A DNA stretch of 64,000 bases from Bacillota bacterium. GTDB taxonomy: Bacteria > Bacillota > Bacilli > Paenibacillales > Paenibacillaceae. The position numbers and the translations under genes are program-made. This document shows, piece after piece, positions 1 to 7,833 of this stretch. Location of the stretch: assembly GCA_023391635.1 (NCBI GenBank), contig JAEWAQ010000052.1:62001-126000 (forward strand), read 5' to 3'. Within the stretch, counting starts at the first letter, position 1; every line of letters starts with the position of its first letter. Below the pieces are notes generated by a model. It searched no databases, was not told the DNA's origin, and worked only from the letters and a program-made list of their open reading frames with translations.

Positions 1-409
1 CATCGGGATCGATCTTCAGATCGAACGCCTCGGACAGCTCCTGCACGCGGAGGCGCGCTTGCTTGCGATCGATGAACGCCCTGCCCTTCGGTTCGAAGCC
101 GAGCGTCACGTTCTCGGCCACGGTAAGCGAGGGGACGAGCATGAAGTGTTGATGCACCATGCCGATGCCGATCTTCATCGCATCCTGCGGGGACGCGAAT
201 TCGACCGGCGAACCGCCGAAGGCAATCGTGCCGCTGTCCGGTCGTTCGAGTCCGAACAATATTTTCATCAACGTGCTCTTGCCTGCGCCGTTCTCTCCTA
301 CCAATGCGTGAATTTCACTGTCCCGAACGGCGAAGTCGACGTTTCTGTTGGCATAGATCCCATTGCCGTATACTTTAGATATGGCTTTCATGCTGAGGAG
401 GTCCGGCAT
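1..409 (-). CDS. ABC transporter ATP-binding protein, nucleoside/sugar type (N-terminal part, cut by window)
   Basis: The first 136 residues of a cytoplasmic ABC ATPase are present; the rest lies outside the window. It should power uptake of nucleosides together with the BMP-type lipoprotein encoded just upstream. Walker A (GENGAGKST) is near residue 38, and the Q-loop region reads MVHQHFMLVPSLTVAENV, typical of the long two-domain ATPases of simple-sugar and nucleoside importers. The ATG at 409 follows AAGGAAAGGAGA by about 11 bases. It is the last visible gene of a minus-strand operon running regulator, hydrolase, binding protein, ATPase; permease genes would be expected beyond the edge. 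Family assignment is firm; substrate is inferred from neighbours. Confidence 0.9.
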   Translation of the reverse strand, partial: MPDLLSMKAISKVYGNGIYANRNVDFAVRDSEIHALVGENGAGKSTLMKILFGLERPDSGTIAFGGSPVEFASPQDAMKIGIGMVHQHFMLVPSLTVAENVTLGFEPKGRAFIDRKQARLRVQELSEAFDLKIDPD

Positions 410-439
410 CGGTATTCCTGTCTCCTTTCCTTGGGACAA

Positions 440-477
440 CCGGCACCAAGCGTGCGCGGACGCGCGCCTGATGCCGG
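440..477 (-). promoter_or_regulatory. Stem-loop between binding-protein and ATPase genes
   Basis: Outer arms CCGGCA (440-445) and TGCCGG (472-477) pair, with further GC-rich pairing inside. There is no T-tract. A hairpin at this spot in ABC operons often stabilises the binding-protein mRNA or attenuates read-through into the ATPase gene; that role is inferred. Confidence 0.4.
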
Positions 478-487
478 CAGCAGTCTG

Positions 488-1666
488 TTACGGTTTGACG
501 GAATCTTTCAGTGCGGCGAATTCATCCGGCTGCAACGAGAAGGCCGATGGAACCGCGATTTCTCCGCTCTCGATTTTGCTCTGCAACTCTGCCAGCTTGT
601 CTCTCATCGATTGCGGCACGAGCGATTGGTACACTTCGTTATCGGCCAGTCCGACGGCCTGCTCCTTGACGCCCAACACGTCTTCCTTGCCGTATGGCAG
701 CGTTCCTTCGATATGCATCTTGACGGAGCGCAGCAGCACGTTGTCGATATTCTTCAGCACGGATGAGACGATCAGCTTTGCGGTGTTCGGATTCGAGTCC
801 ATCATCGACAACGCTTGATCCGCATCGACGCCGATGGCATACTTGCCCTCGTTGCCGGCCGCGTCGATGAGGCCGAGCCCTGCCTGCGCGGCGACGTTGA
901 ACCCTACGCTCGATCCCATCTTGAACTGGGCAAGCGCCAGTTCCTTCGCTTTGGCGGTATCGTTGAAATCATTGACGTAAGAGATGGCCACTTTGATATC
1001 CGAAACTGCGTCTTTCGCTCCCTGGATGTAACCGGCCAAGAAGTCGTTGATGACCGGAATGTCCATGCCGGCAACGGCGCTGATCAGCTTCTTGCCATTG
1101 CTGTTCGGCAGCTCGCTGCCGCTTGCGATCATCGCGGCCAGCGCGCCGGCCAGGTAGCTGGCTTCGTTCTGCTTGAACGTAATCGAATAGACGTTGTTCA
1201 GGTTGCCCTTGGCATAATCGACTGCCGAATCGAAGATAATATATTTCTTATCCGGGTACTGCGGAGCGACTTTCTGCAAAATCTCCTGCATCTGCCACGT
1301 GCCCACGATGATAATATCGTAGTCTTGGTCGGATACGTCCAGCAGCGTCGGCTCCCATTTCGTATTGTCGAAGCCCATTTCGATCACTTTCGTTTCCGCT
1401 CCAACCTGCTCTTTGACCAGCTTCATCCCGTTGTTGGCCGAGTCGAAGAACGACTTGTCGCCAAGGTTGCCGTTCAGCAAAGCGACGACTTTCGGCAGTT
1501 TCTGGCCGTTATCCGCAGGCGCGCTTGCAGACGGCGCTTGGGAAGACGAAGCACTTGGAGCATCCGGCGTCTTGCCGGACGGCTCCGAGGAATTGTTGCC
1601 GCCGCATGCGGCAAGCACCGACACGATCACCAGCATGGCTGCAACGGTCGCCCACATTTTTTTCAT
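488..1666 (-). CDS. BMP family (PnrA-like) substrate-binding lipoprotein
   Basis: A 392-residue extracytoplasmic binding protein of the BMP/PnrA family, which captures purine nucleosides for ABC import. The N-terminus is a lipoprotein signal with lipobox LAAC near residue 20, followed by a Ser/Pro/Ala-rich linker. The body shows BMP-family features: a VALLNGNLGDKSFFDSA start and a repeated alternation of Rossmann-like strands. I chose the ATG at 1666 because GGAGG lies 9 bases upstream and the signal peptide begins there; the frame is open further upstream but without signal-like sequence. It lies 59 bases after the nucleoside hydrolase gene, which supports nucleoside as ligand. Lipid attachment to the membrane outer face is expected. 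Confidence 0.93.
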   Translation of the reverse strand: MKKMWATVAAMLVIVSVLAACGGNNSSEPSGKTPDAPSASSSQAPSASAPADNGQKLPKVVALLNGNLGDKSFFDSANNGMKLVKEQVGAETKVIEMGFDNTKWEPTLLDVSDQDYDIIIVGTWQMQEILQKVAPQYPDKKYIIFDSAVDYAKGNLNNVYSITFKQNEASYLAGALAAMIASGSELPNSNGKKLISAVAGMDIPVINDFLAGYIQGAKDAVSDIKVAISYVNDFNDTAKAKELALAQFKMGSSVGFNVAAQAGLGLIDAAGNEGKYAIGVDADQALSMMDSNPNTAKLIVSSVLKNIDNVLLRSVKMHIEGTLPYGKEDVLGVKEQAVGLADNEVYQSLVPQSMRDKLAELQSKIESGEIAVPSAFSLQPDEFAALKDSVKP

Positions 1667-1725
1667 ATTCTGAATCCTCCCCAGGTGGCATGATATTCTC
1701 TGGTTGAACAGGCTGTTCACCCGCA

Positions 1726-2676
1726 TTAGTTTTGCGGTCGATACGGTTTGGCCATGTGCTCGATAATCATGTTGACGAACTTCTCTCTGTCCACTGCCGT
1801 GGAGATGTAGCAGTTCGGCTCTTGGCCGGTAATGCCCCATAGGTCGGCAACCGTCTCTCCCAGCGTCAGAGGGTCGTTTACCGCCACGTCGAGGAACACT
1901 TTCTGATATTCGATCAGGCTCTCGTCGATCAGCATCCCGATGCAGAGTGCATCGTGAACCGGGCAAGCCTTGAACCCGAAATGATCCACGTGCGTGGCGG
2001 CGAAGAAATCGAGCAATTGCGCCACGATGTCGGACACTTTGTCGCCTTGTGCACGCAGTCGTTCGATGTCCGCCTCATGGAACACCGCCTTCATCGAAAT
2101 GTCCAGCGTATTGAGATAGATGTTGCATCCGCTTGCGAAAACGATCTTGGCAGCCTCCGGATCGACATAAATGTTGAATTCCGCAGCGGAAGTGATGTTG
2201 CCCGGGTCGTGAACGGCGCCGCCCATGATGACGATCTTGTCGATCTTGCTTTTGATGTCCGGCGCCTGGATCAGGGCCATCGCGATATTGGTAAGCGGTC
2301 CGACCGGCACGAGCGTGATCGGCTCGTCCGACTCCCGCAACGCGCGAATGATGAAATCGACTGCATGTTCCGTCTCGATCGGCGTCACCGCCGGCGGAAT
2401 CGAAGGACCGCCAAGACCGTCTTCCCCGTGAATGATCGCGCCCGTCAACCGATATAGTTTGCGCATCATGGGGGCAGAGCAACCGGCATACACCGGCACG
2501 TCGAATACGTCTGCGTAATCGAGCACCTTCCTGGCATTGCGCGTCGTATTCTCCAGTTCGCTGTTGCCGGCAACCGTCGTGACGCCGACGATTCGGATCT
2601 CGTCCGACCTTGAAGCGAGCAGCATCGCAATCGCGTCGTCGTGTCCGGGATCGCAATCGATGATGACTTTATGCAT
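1726..2676 (-). CDS. Nucleoside hydrolase (inosine/uridine-preferring family)
   Basis: A 316-residue cytoplasmic enzyme that hydrolyses the N-glycosidic bond of ribonucleosides to base and ribose. The N-terminal calcium-binding signature IDCDPGHDDAIAMLLA is at residues 6-21, and the later VHDALCIG carries the fourth conserved aspartate of the family. Length is normal. GGAGG sits 8 bases before the ATG at 2676. It lies between a Crp/Fnr-type regulator and a BMP-type binding protein, so imported nucleosides are probably split here. Specificity within the IunH/RihA/RihB/RihC group cannot be decided from sequence alone. Confidence 0.94.
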   Translation of the reverse strand: MHKVIIDCDPGHDDAIAMLLASRSDEIRIVGVTTVAGNSELENTTRNARKVLDYADVFDVPVYAGCSAPMMRKLYRLTGAIIHGEDGLGGPSIPPAVTPIETEHAVDFIIRALRESDEPITLVPVGPLTNIAMALIQAPDIKSKIDKIVIMGGAVHDPGNITSAAEFNIYVDPEAAKIVFASGCNIYLNTLDISMKAVFHEADIERLRAQGDKVSDIVAQLLDFFAATHVDHFGFKACPVHDALCIGMLIDESLIEYQKVFLDVAVNDPLTLGETVADLWGITGQEPNCYISTAVDREKFVNMIIEHMAKPYRPQN

Positions 2677-2715
2677 TAGAGTACCTCCAAATCGTAGAAC
2701 GAATACTTGTTGTCA

Positions 2716-3459
2716 TTAAGACTCGTGAAGATAAAGATTGTAAATCGAGCTGCCAAGCCGTTCCTTCTGGTCCGGAGTCATGTGAATTTTCCCCCGGTTA
2801 ATCGAGATCAGCTTCTCTTCTTTTAATTGCTTAAGGCAACGGTTCACCGTCCGGATGCTCATGCGGCAAGTCTCGGCCATCTCCTGTCGCGTAATCGACA
2901 GACGCCCAGCCTCCTCAGACAGAATGAAGCTGGCGATCCGAACGATCGCGTGATACCTAGCCTGGTCACCTACTTGCGTCGAAGCGTCGTACAGTTTGTG
3001 AGCCAGCACGCTCGCCATAATCCGGCACGCCTTCGGATCGCGGTCCATCCACTCCAGAAACGATTTGCCGGGCAGAACGATCAGTTGACAAGGTGTATGC
3101 GCCCTTGCGTTGTACCGCATGCTCTTGCCGGAAGCGAGCGCTTCCATCTCGCCGATCGTATTGCCGGCTTTCACCAGGACGATGCCGATCTCGTTGCCGC
3201 CGGCTGTATGGTTGGATATGATCACCGTGCCGCTGCACAGAATGTACACTTGTCCCACTTTATCGTCTTGATGAAACAACGGCTTGCCTTTCGGCAGCTT
3301 AATCATGTTGCAGCCCGACCAGATCGATTCCGGCATGCCGGCAATCAAATCGGCAATGACGGGATAACGATGCATGACGGTTTGTTTGTCACTCGTATTC
3401 GGCGTTTCTCGCAGCTTGCCATTTTTCACTTGCCGCAGCCCCCGATTTCGAAGTCTCAC
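2716..3459 (-). CDS. Crp/Fnr family transcriptional regulator
   Basis: 247 residues from a GTG at 3459, or 219 from an ATG at 3375. Neither start has a well-spaced ribosome site (AGGAGC abuts the GTG), so the start is uncertain. An N-terminal cyclic-nucleotide-binding-like beta barrel (about residues 45-150) includes IGEMEAL, but the phosphate-binding Arg motif is not clear. It is followed by a dimerisation helix and a winged HTH (SITRQEMAETCRMSIRTVNRCLKQL). Cysteines are scattered and do not form an FNR iron-sulfur cluster pattern, so the signal is unknown. It is the first gene of the nucleoside operon and probably its regulator. Confidence 0.88.
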   Translation of the reverse strand: MRLRNRGLRQVKNGKLRETPNTSDKQTVMHRYPVIADLIAGMPESIWSGCNMIKLPKGKPLFHQDDKVGQVYILCSGTVIISNHTAGGNEIGIVLVKAGNTIGEMEALASGKSMRYNARAHTPCQLIVLPGKSFLEWMDRDPKACRIMASVLAHKLYDASTQVGDQARYHAIVRIASFILSEEAGRLSITRQEMAETCRMSIRTVNRCLKQLKEEKLISINRGKIHMTPDQKERLGSSIYNLYLHES

Positions 3460-3510
3460 GCTCCTGTCTTGTCATGTTGCACCGGCATGATAGATCCGTT
3501 GTCACTGTCG

Positions 3511-3552
3511 ATCATATCACCGGCACATCAAACAAAATAGGACACGTGTCCT
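3511..3552 (-). promoter_or_regulatory. Candidate promoter with 14-bp palindrome upstream of the Crp/Fnr-nucleoside operon
   Basis: AGGACACGTGTCCT (3539-3552) is a perfect 14-bp palindrome. On the minus strand a TATGAT -10 box lies at 3516-3511 with no good -35. The palindrome centre (3545.5) falls 41.5 bases upstream of the start predicted from that -10, the standard class II position for Crp/Fnr activators. The sequence is unlike the TGTGA-N6-TCACA consensus, so the link to this regulator is inference. Confidence 0.45.
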
Positions 3553-3598
3553 GAAATAAAAAAAATTAGATCGCTCGATAGTTTTGACGAAAACACAG

Positions 3599-3632
3599 CA
3601 AAAAATAAGGCCTTATCGCGTGGATAAGACCT
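3599..3632 (-). terminator. Rho-independent terminator after the phosphodiester glycosidase gene
   Basis: Ten-base arms 3608-3617 and 3623-3632 pair with one mismatch around a 5-base loop and are followed on the minus strand by TATTTTTT. It lies about 20 bases past the stop of the gene ending at 3652. Confidence 0.8.
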
Positions 3633-3651
3633 ACGGAATTATGGCATCGAC

Positions 3652-4758
3652 TTACGGCAGCACCACGAAGCTCGATGCCACTGCCCGCTGCTTGCCGTCA
3701 GACGGGCTGTTCAGCACTTTGCCGTTGTAGTAGAACGTGCTCGAACCGCCGCCGTCCAAGTTGTACGCGTCCCGCACCTTGAACTCCAGCAGCTTGTCTT
3801 GCGCTTCCTCCAGCGTGACGCCGTTGCTGTAGCCTTTCTGCCGCCCATCGATCACGATGAACAGCAAGTCGCCGTTGGAGAAATTGCCGATCAGCGTGCG
3901 CGGCTCCTTCTTCTTCGCCCAGTTGCTCGGAATTTTCAGCTTCTTGCCATTCTCGAGCAGTGTCGGTACGAATGTCGCGCCCTGCATGACATTCAATGCC
4001 TTGACTTCCTCACGCGTCTTCAGTTCGCCGCCGACGAGCTTGCCGTCCTTGTCGAAGCCGATGAAGCTCAGATCGATCCGGTTGAACGTGCGGATCTCCC
4101 CGTCCACCACCGTGATGCCGATCGGGTACAGCTTCCCGTCCTGCGTCGCGAACCCGCCGGCATTGATAGCCAGCTTGGCACCGGTTCTGTCCGCAGCTTT
4201 GCTCGTTACTTCTCCCTTCACGCCCACATCGTCATTAGCAAGCACCAGCTTGATCGCCTTCGGATCGTGCAGCTTCACCTTGGCCATATAGCCGCGATAG
4301 CCCGCTTCTTTCAGCGAATACACTTTGATCGTCGCCCGCTTGCCGAACGTCTGTCCGATCGGATCGCCCAGCATCCCGGACAGCACCTGATCCAGCGCGT
4401 CGCTTGCCTGTTTCTTCTGTCCGCTGCTCGCGGCCACCATCTGGTCCACAGATAGCTTATTTTGTTCCGCCTCTTGCCGTTCCCGCTCCGCCTGTTCCAC
4501 GAGCATGGCAAGCTGTTCGCGCGAAACGCCGATACTGCCCGAGATGCTGCCGGCAGCGCCGTCCATCTGCTCATATACTTGGTCCAGTCCGGCCGCGTCC
4601 TTCTGCAATTGCTCCCATTGCTGCTGCACGGGCTGGAATGTCAACTCCGTCTTCTCCCCATGATCGACCAGCGGCTGAGCGTAGACACCGAACGCTGCCG
4701 CAAGGCCTGCTGAGACGCATACGGCCAGCCATAAGATGCGTCTGATGCTAGTAAACAC
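3652..4758 (-). CDS. Phosphodiester glycosidase (NAGPA-domain) secreted protein
   Basis: A 368-residue exported protein. The N-terminus is a signal or anchor (LWLAVCVSAGLAAAFGVYA). Residues about 45-130 are helical, Glu/Gln-rich and probably coiled coil. The C-terminal half is a NAGPA/phosphodiester glycosidase domain with INAGGFATQDGKLYPIG, IDGRQKGYSNGVTLEEA and the family hallmark NLDGGGSSTFYYNG. Relatives cleave sugar-phosphodiester linkages, plausibly in wall polymers or exopolysaccharide; the substrate here is unknown. It overlaps the upstream coiled-coil gene by 11 bases, so the two are co-translated. A clear terminator follows. Confidence 0.88.
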   Translation of the reverse strand: MFTSIRRILWLAVCVSAGLAAAFGVYAQPLVDHGEKTELTFQPVQQQWEQLQKDAAGLDQVYEQMDGAAGSISGSIGVSREQLAMLVEQAERERQEAEQNKLSVDQMVAASSGQKKQASDALDQVLSGMLGDPIGQTFGKRATIKVYSLKEAGYRGYMAKVKLHDPKAIKLVLANDDVGVKGEVTSKAADRTGAKLAINAGGFATQDGKLYPIGITVVDGEIRTFNRIDLSFIGFDKDGKLVGGELKTREEVKALNVMQGATFVPTLLENGKKLKIPSNWAKKKEPRTLIGNFSNGDLLFIVIDGRQKGYSNGVTLEEAQDKLLEFKVRDAYNLDGGGSSTFYYNGKVLNSPSDGKQRAVASSFVVLP

Positions 4759-5227
4759 GTGCCGCTTCCTCCAGCTTCGCGATCAGCTTCTTCAAGCCGT
4801 CCAATTCTTTGCTGAGATCGGCGATCCGCTGGCTGAGCGCCTTCTTTGTTTCGTCGGTCGATTGCAAGGAATCCCCTGCCAGGGACAGTTCTTCCTTAAC
4901 CGCCTGCATCTCGGTGTCGATGGCGTCGAATTTGGCTTGCAGCTGCTCGATCTGCGATTTATGTTCGTTCAACATCGTCTGAACTTGCTCGACATTGCGG
5001 TTTAACGTGGTGGCATGCGCTTCAATCAAGGTCAATTGCTGCTGCAATTGGTCGATATACGATTTCGCGAACAGAAAACCCGCCGTTATCAGTACGGCAG
5101 CGAATAAGATCGGAATCAACCGCCTGATCCATTTGCTTACCGCCCCTTCATTCGACCTCGGTTTCGACTTCGATGCCGATCGGCTCTGCCCCACTCCCGC
5201 TTCCAGTTCGTACTCCATTTTCGCCAT
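4748..5227 (-). CDS. Single-pass membrane protein with extracellular coiled coil
   Basis: About 159 residues. A basic, Ser-rich cytoplasmic N-terminus is followed by one membrane segment (LIPILFAAVLITAGFLFA, about residues 36-55) and then a long heptad-rich coiled coil to the end. The ATG at 5227 is preferred over the TTG six bases upstream because AAGGAG lies 9 bases before it. Its 3' end overlaps the phosphodiester glycosidase gene by 11 bases, and both proteins carry helical stalks, so they may form a complex at the membrane. I recognise no named family. Confidence 0.8.
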   Translation of the reverse strand: MAKMEYELEAGVGQSRSASKSKPRSNEGAVSKWIRRLIPILFAAVLITAGFLFAKSYIDQLQQQLTLIEAHATTLNRNVEQVQTMLNEHKSQIEQLQAKFDAIDTEMQAVKEELSLAGDSLQSTDETKKALSQRIADLSKELDGLKKLIAKLEEAARVY

Positions 5228-5258
5228 GCGCAAATCTCCTTCGACTTCACTTACTATA

Positions 5259-5288
5259 ACTCTAGTTGTTCAACTAATAGACTGTCAA
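5259..5288 (-). promoter_or_regulatory. Promoter with operator-like palindrome in the spacer
   Basis: On the minus strand a perfect -35 TTGACA (5288-5283) is followed after 18 bases by TAGAGT (5264-5259). The spacer contains the palindrome TAGTTGTTCAACTA (5263-5276). This shape resembles MarR-family operators and would let a repressor cover the promoter of the coiled-coil/phosphodiester glycosidase operon. The regulator is unknown. Confidence 0.5.
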
Positions 5289-5329
5289 ATCCGGTCGAAG
5301 GTTGCGTGTCGAATTGTAACATTACGTGA

Positions 5330-6163
5330 CTACGATGGCTTCAGCTCGCTGTTCGCCTGAAGATGGGCCGCCGGCGTCTTGCCCGCGACTGCTTTGAAAT
5401 CCCGGATGAAATGCGCCTGATCGAAGTAGCCCAGTTGGGCAGCGAGCTCCGTCCAGTCCGTCTTGTCCCCCTTCTCCATGCGCTCGGCGGCTTCATGGAG
5501 GCGAAATCGGCGGATGACCCACTTGGGGCTGATCCCGATATATTGGTTGAATATTCGTTGAAGGGAACGCAAGCTCATGCCGAACAGGTCCGAGAGATCG
5601 CTGGATTTGGCGATTTGGCGATTGTCCGAGGCGGCCTCTACAATCTCGGTTGCGAGCTCTGCCAGCGCGACTCGCTTCGGCAGACGTTCGCGCAAGAAGT
5701 TCTCCGCTGCCGCCGCCATCTGCTCGCCGCCGTGCTGATTGAACAATTGCCGCTCGATCGGGCCCATGTCCACGCCGAACATCTCCCCGCAGCTGAGGGA
5801 AGTGCCGGTAAGCTGCATCATCGACTGCCGCCAGAACGGATAAAATCCGCCCGGCTTGAACTTGATGCCCAGCGCCCTTCCTCTTCCTTCCAGCAGCCTG
5901 CTGTCCGATGTTTCGCGAATGCCGTGAACGCCGGTATAGCAGCCATTACGGTCATCTTGCTCGAATACGAGATTCACGCACGGATGCGTCAGAAGGAACT
6001 GACGATAGGGCTGCTGTCCGCGCAAATCCCATTCGGTCAGCCAATAATGCTCCACAAAATAGGCCAAGTCCTCTGAAGGGGCATATCTCGTCAGCGAAAA
6101 TTTCGTCCGGCCGGCCTCTGCATGAAGAAGACCCTTGTCGGGCAGATTCTCGAGTTTTTTCAC
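5330..6163 (-). CDS. AraC family transcriptional regulator (DUF6597-like sensor)
   Basis: About 278 residues. The N-terminal part (APSEDLAYFVEHYWLTEWDLRG, then LGIKFKPGGFYPFW) is the DUF6597-type sensor common in Gram-positive AraC proteins. The C-terminal two HTH motifs span about 190-270 (FGMSLRSLQRIFNQYIGISP; AAQLGYFDQAHFIRDFKAVA). I chose the GTG at 6163 because GGAGG lies 7 bases upstream; an ATG at 6223 in frame has no ribosome site. It is divergent from the SRPBCC gene at 6344, a common pairing in which the regulator controls its neighbour. The ligand is unknown. Confidence 0.88.
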   Translation of the reverse strand: MKKLENLPDKGLLHAEAGRTKFSLTRYAPSEDLAYFVEHYWLTEWDLRGQQPYRQFLLTHPCVNLVFEQDDRNGCYTGVHGIRETSDSRLLEGRGRALGIKFKPGGFYPFWRQSMMQLTGTSLSCGEMFGVDMGPIERQLFNQHGGEQMAAAAENFLRERLPKRVALAELATEIVEAASDNRQIAKSSDLSDLFGMSLRSLQRIFNQYIGISPKWVIRRFRLHEAAERMEKGDKTDWTELAAQLGYFDQAHFIRDFKAVAGKTPAAHLQANSELKPS

Positions 6164-6273
6164 TTGCACACCTCCGGATCGGTACGGTTCTTCTTTATTC
6201 GCCGCATGCTTGTTCGCTGGCATTATTGCGCGATTGTCGCGTTTTTACAATACGTCTGTGATCGGGTCATGCT

Positions 6274-6290
6274 ATGATAGAGACTATCAT
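6274..6290. promoter_or_regulatory. 17-bp inverted repeat in the AraC/SRPBCC divergent region
   Basis: ATGATAG-AGA-CTATCAT, seven-base perfect arms around three bases, overlaps a TATGAT that could be a -10 for the plus-strand gene. It is a candidate operator; no convincing -35 is present at normal spacing. Confidence 0.4.
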
Positions 6291-6343
6291 TTTGCGGCAA
6301 TAGTCGCAATGCAGGAAGCAAGATTCAAAGGAGGAAATTCAGG

Positions 6344-6799
6344 ATGAAAAAGGAACTCTCTTACGTCATTTACGTGGGCGGCAGACCGGAAGCCGTCTGG
6401 CATGCGCTCACATCGCCAGAGGGCACACGGGCGATCTTCTTCGGCAGCGAGCTGCAATCGACATTCGAGATCGGAGCGCCTTACAAGTATGTAGGACCCG
6501 GCAACGATGGAGAAGAGACGGTGCATGTGTACGGCAATATCCTGGAGTTCGAACCGTATACGAAAATGAGCTATACCGAGCACGCTGGTCCATCGTACCG
6601 GGACAATCACGCGGAATTGGAGACGAGAGTGACGCTGACGCTAGAGCCGGTTGGCGACACGACGAAGTTGACCTTGGTCAATGACCAATGGCCGGATGAT
6701 CATCCTTCTTACGACAATACGAAGGAAAGCTGGCCGATGACCATGAGCGCAATCAAAAGCTATGTGGAAACGGGAAGAACGCTCAATTTCGGCTGGTAA
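6344..6799 (+). CDS. SRPBCC (AHSA1-like) domain protein
   Basis: A 151-residue single-domain START/Bet v1-fold protein of the AHSA1 type: YVIYVGGRPEAVWHALTSPE at the N-terminus, central G.P..Y..PGNDGEE, and a C-terminal helix ending SYVETGRTLNFGW. Such proteins bind small hydrophobic ligands and in bacteria often pair with an ArsR or AraC regulator. AAGGAGG lies just upstream of the ATG. It is cytoplasmic with no signal peptide. The ligand is unknown. Confidence 0.88.
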   Translation: MKKELSYVIYVGGRPEAVWHALTSPEGTRAIFFGSELQSTFEIGAPYKYVGPGNDGEETVHVYGNILEFEPYTKMSYTEHAGPSYRDNHAELETRVTLTLEPVGDTTKLTLVNDQWPDDHPSYDNTKESWPMTMSAIKSYVETGRTLNFGW

Positions 6800-6803
6800 A
6801 ACG

Positions 6804-6844
6804 ACGTGGTTTCGGGTGTGTGGACAGTCGGCAAAACACCACGT
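6804..6844 (+). terminator. Weak stem-loop after the SRPBCC gene
   Basis: ACGTGGT (6804-6810) pairs with ACCACGT (6838-6844) across a long loop directly after the stop codon. There is no T-tract, so termination is uncertain. Confidence 0.3.
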
Positions 6845-6955
6845 ACCCGGACCGGACCACTGCCTAATATCCTCCAGCCCGACGCTCCCCAGCAATTTGT
6901 CGCTCTCCGCAACAAATCACATTTCCAACCTGCCACATTCCCCCGATGTATAACG

Positions 6956-7025
6956 CTCTGACACAATTTCGGCGATTATGCGGGCTGCGAAGCGGATTAG
7001 TGTCTCTCTGACACAATTTTGGCGA
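6956..7025 (-). repeat. Two diverged copies of a 50-bp intergenic repeat
   Basis: CTCTGACACAATTT followed by C or T and GGCGA occurs at 6956-6975 and 7006-7025, exactly 50 bases apart. The core resembles the reverse complement of the 50-bp unit at 43871-44120 (CTCTGCGACACTAATTTCC). The 308-base gap between the SRPBCC gene and narI otherwise holds two hairpins and no gene. Confidence 0.6.
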
Positions 7026-7067
7026 AGCGAGGACTATATGGCATGTGCGGTAAGCCTCCAAAACATA

Positions 7068-7099
7068 CGATATCCCCTTCCTGAGCGAAGGGGATATCG
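7068..7099 (-). terminator. Terminator hairpin after narI
   Basis: A perfect 13-bp stem (7068-7080 with 7087-7099) closes a 6-base loop directly downstream of the narI stop. On the minus strand it is followed by TATGTTTT, a short T-rich run, which fits the end of the nar operon. Confidence 0.7.
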
Positions 7100-7107
7100 G
7101 CGTATAC

Positions 7108-7818
7108 TCACTTATCCCGCTGAGGCGCCTTCGAACCCCGGTAGCCGATCCGCGAGCGGTACTGGATCGGCGCGCGCGTCGGGTAGCGGGCGGGCAGCGA
7201 GAAGATGTGCACCAGCTTCGTGAACGGAATGCTGGCAAACAGCAAGAAAGCAGTAATGACGTGCAACTGGAATATAAGCGGCACATCCGCCATCAGCTCG
7301 TACTTGGGCTGGAAAATAAACAGGCTGCGAAACCAGGGACCGATCGTGGTGCGATATTCGTAGGCGACGACCGTCGTGTTGTAGATGATCGTCATATAAG
7401 CGCCGACGCCAGATACAAGCAGCACGATGCCAACCATCCAATAATCGCCGAAGGTCGCATGCTTCTTCACCCGCTTCACCGTCAGCTTGCGGATCATCAG
7501 GATCACGAGCCCCGCGACGACCATCAAGCCCGCTGCGCCTCCGCCGACGATGCCGCCCCAATGGTACATGTCGTGCGTCACGCCGATCGCCTCATAGAAC
7601 TCGATGGGCAGCACCACGCCCATGATGTGCCCGATGAACGCGAACACGATCCCCCAATGGAACAGAGGCGAACCGATCCGCAGCCAACGCTTCTCGAATA
7701 TTTCCGTCGACGGCGCCGCCCACGTCTTCGCGACATAGATGAACCGATACAGCATGCCGACGATCATGATCGTCAACGTGATATACGGATAGACCACCCA
7801 CCAGAAAATATCCCCCAT
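7108..7818 (-). CDS. narI: Respiratory nitrate reductase gamma subunit
   Basis: A 236-residue membrane cytochrome b subunit that takes electrons from menaquinol to NarGH for nitrate respiration. Five hydrophobic segments are visible; conserved histidines in FHWGIVFAFIGHIMG and in the C-terminal QLHVITAFLLFASIPFTKLVH are the expected haem ligands. GGAGG lies upstream of the ATG at 7818. It is last in narGHJI, with a terminator hairpin right after it. Length is normal for the Gram-positive form. Confidence 0.96.
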   Translation of the reverse strand: MGDIFWWVVYPYITLTIMIVGMLYRFIYVAKTWAAPSTEIFEKRWLRIGSPLFHWGIVFAFIGHIMGVVLPIEFYEAIGVTHDMYHWGGIVGGGAAGLMVVAGLVILMIRKLTVKRVKKHATFGDYWMVGIVLLVSGVGAYMTIIYNTTVVAYEYRTTIGPWFRSLFIFQPKYELMADVPLIFQLHVITAFLLFASIPFTKLVHIFSLPARYPTRAPIQYRSRIGYRGSKAPQRDK

Positions 7819-7833
7819 CGCATTCGCCTCCTT

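Noticed and set aside
2716..3459. Oxygen-sensing FNR identity for the Crp/Fnr regulator
   Set aside because: The cysteines do not form the N- or C-terminal cluster needed for an iron-sulfur centre.
3460..3651. Purine riboswitch for the nucleoside operon
   Set aside because: No purine-aptamer core or terminator/antiterminator pair is seen in the leader; the only structures are the palindrome and the terminator of the neighbouring gene.
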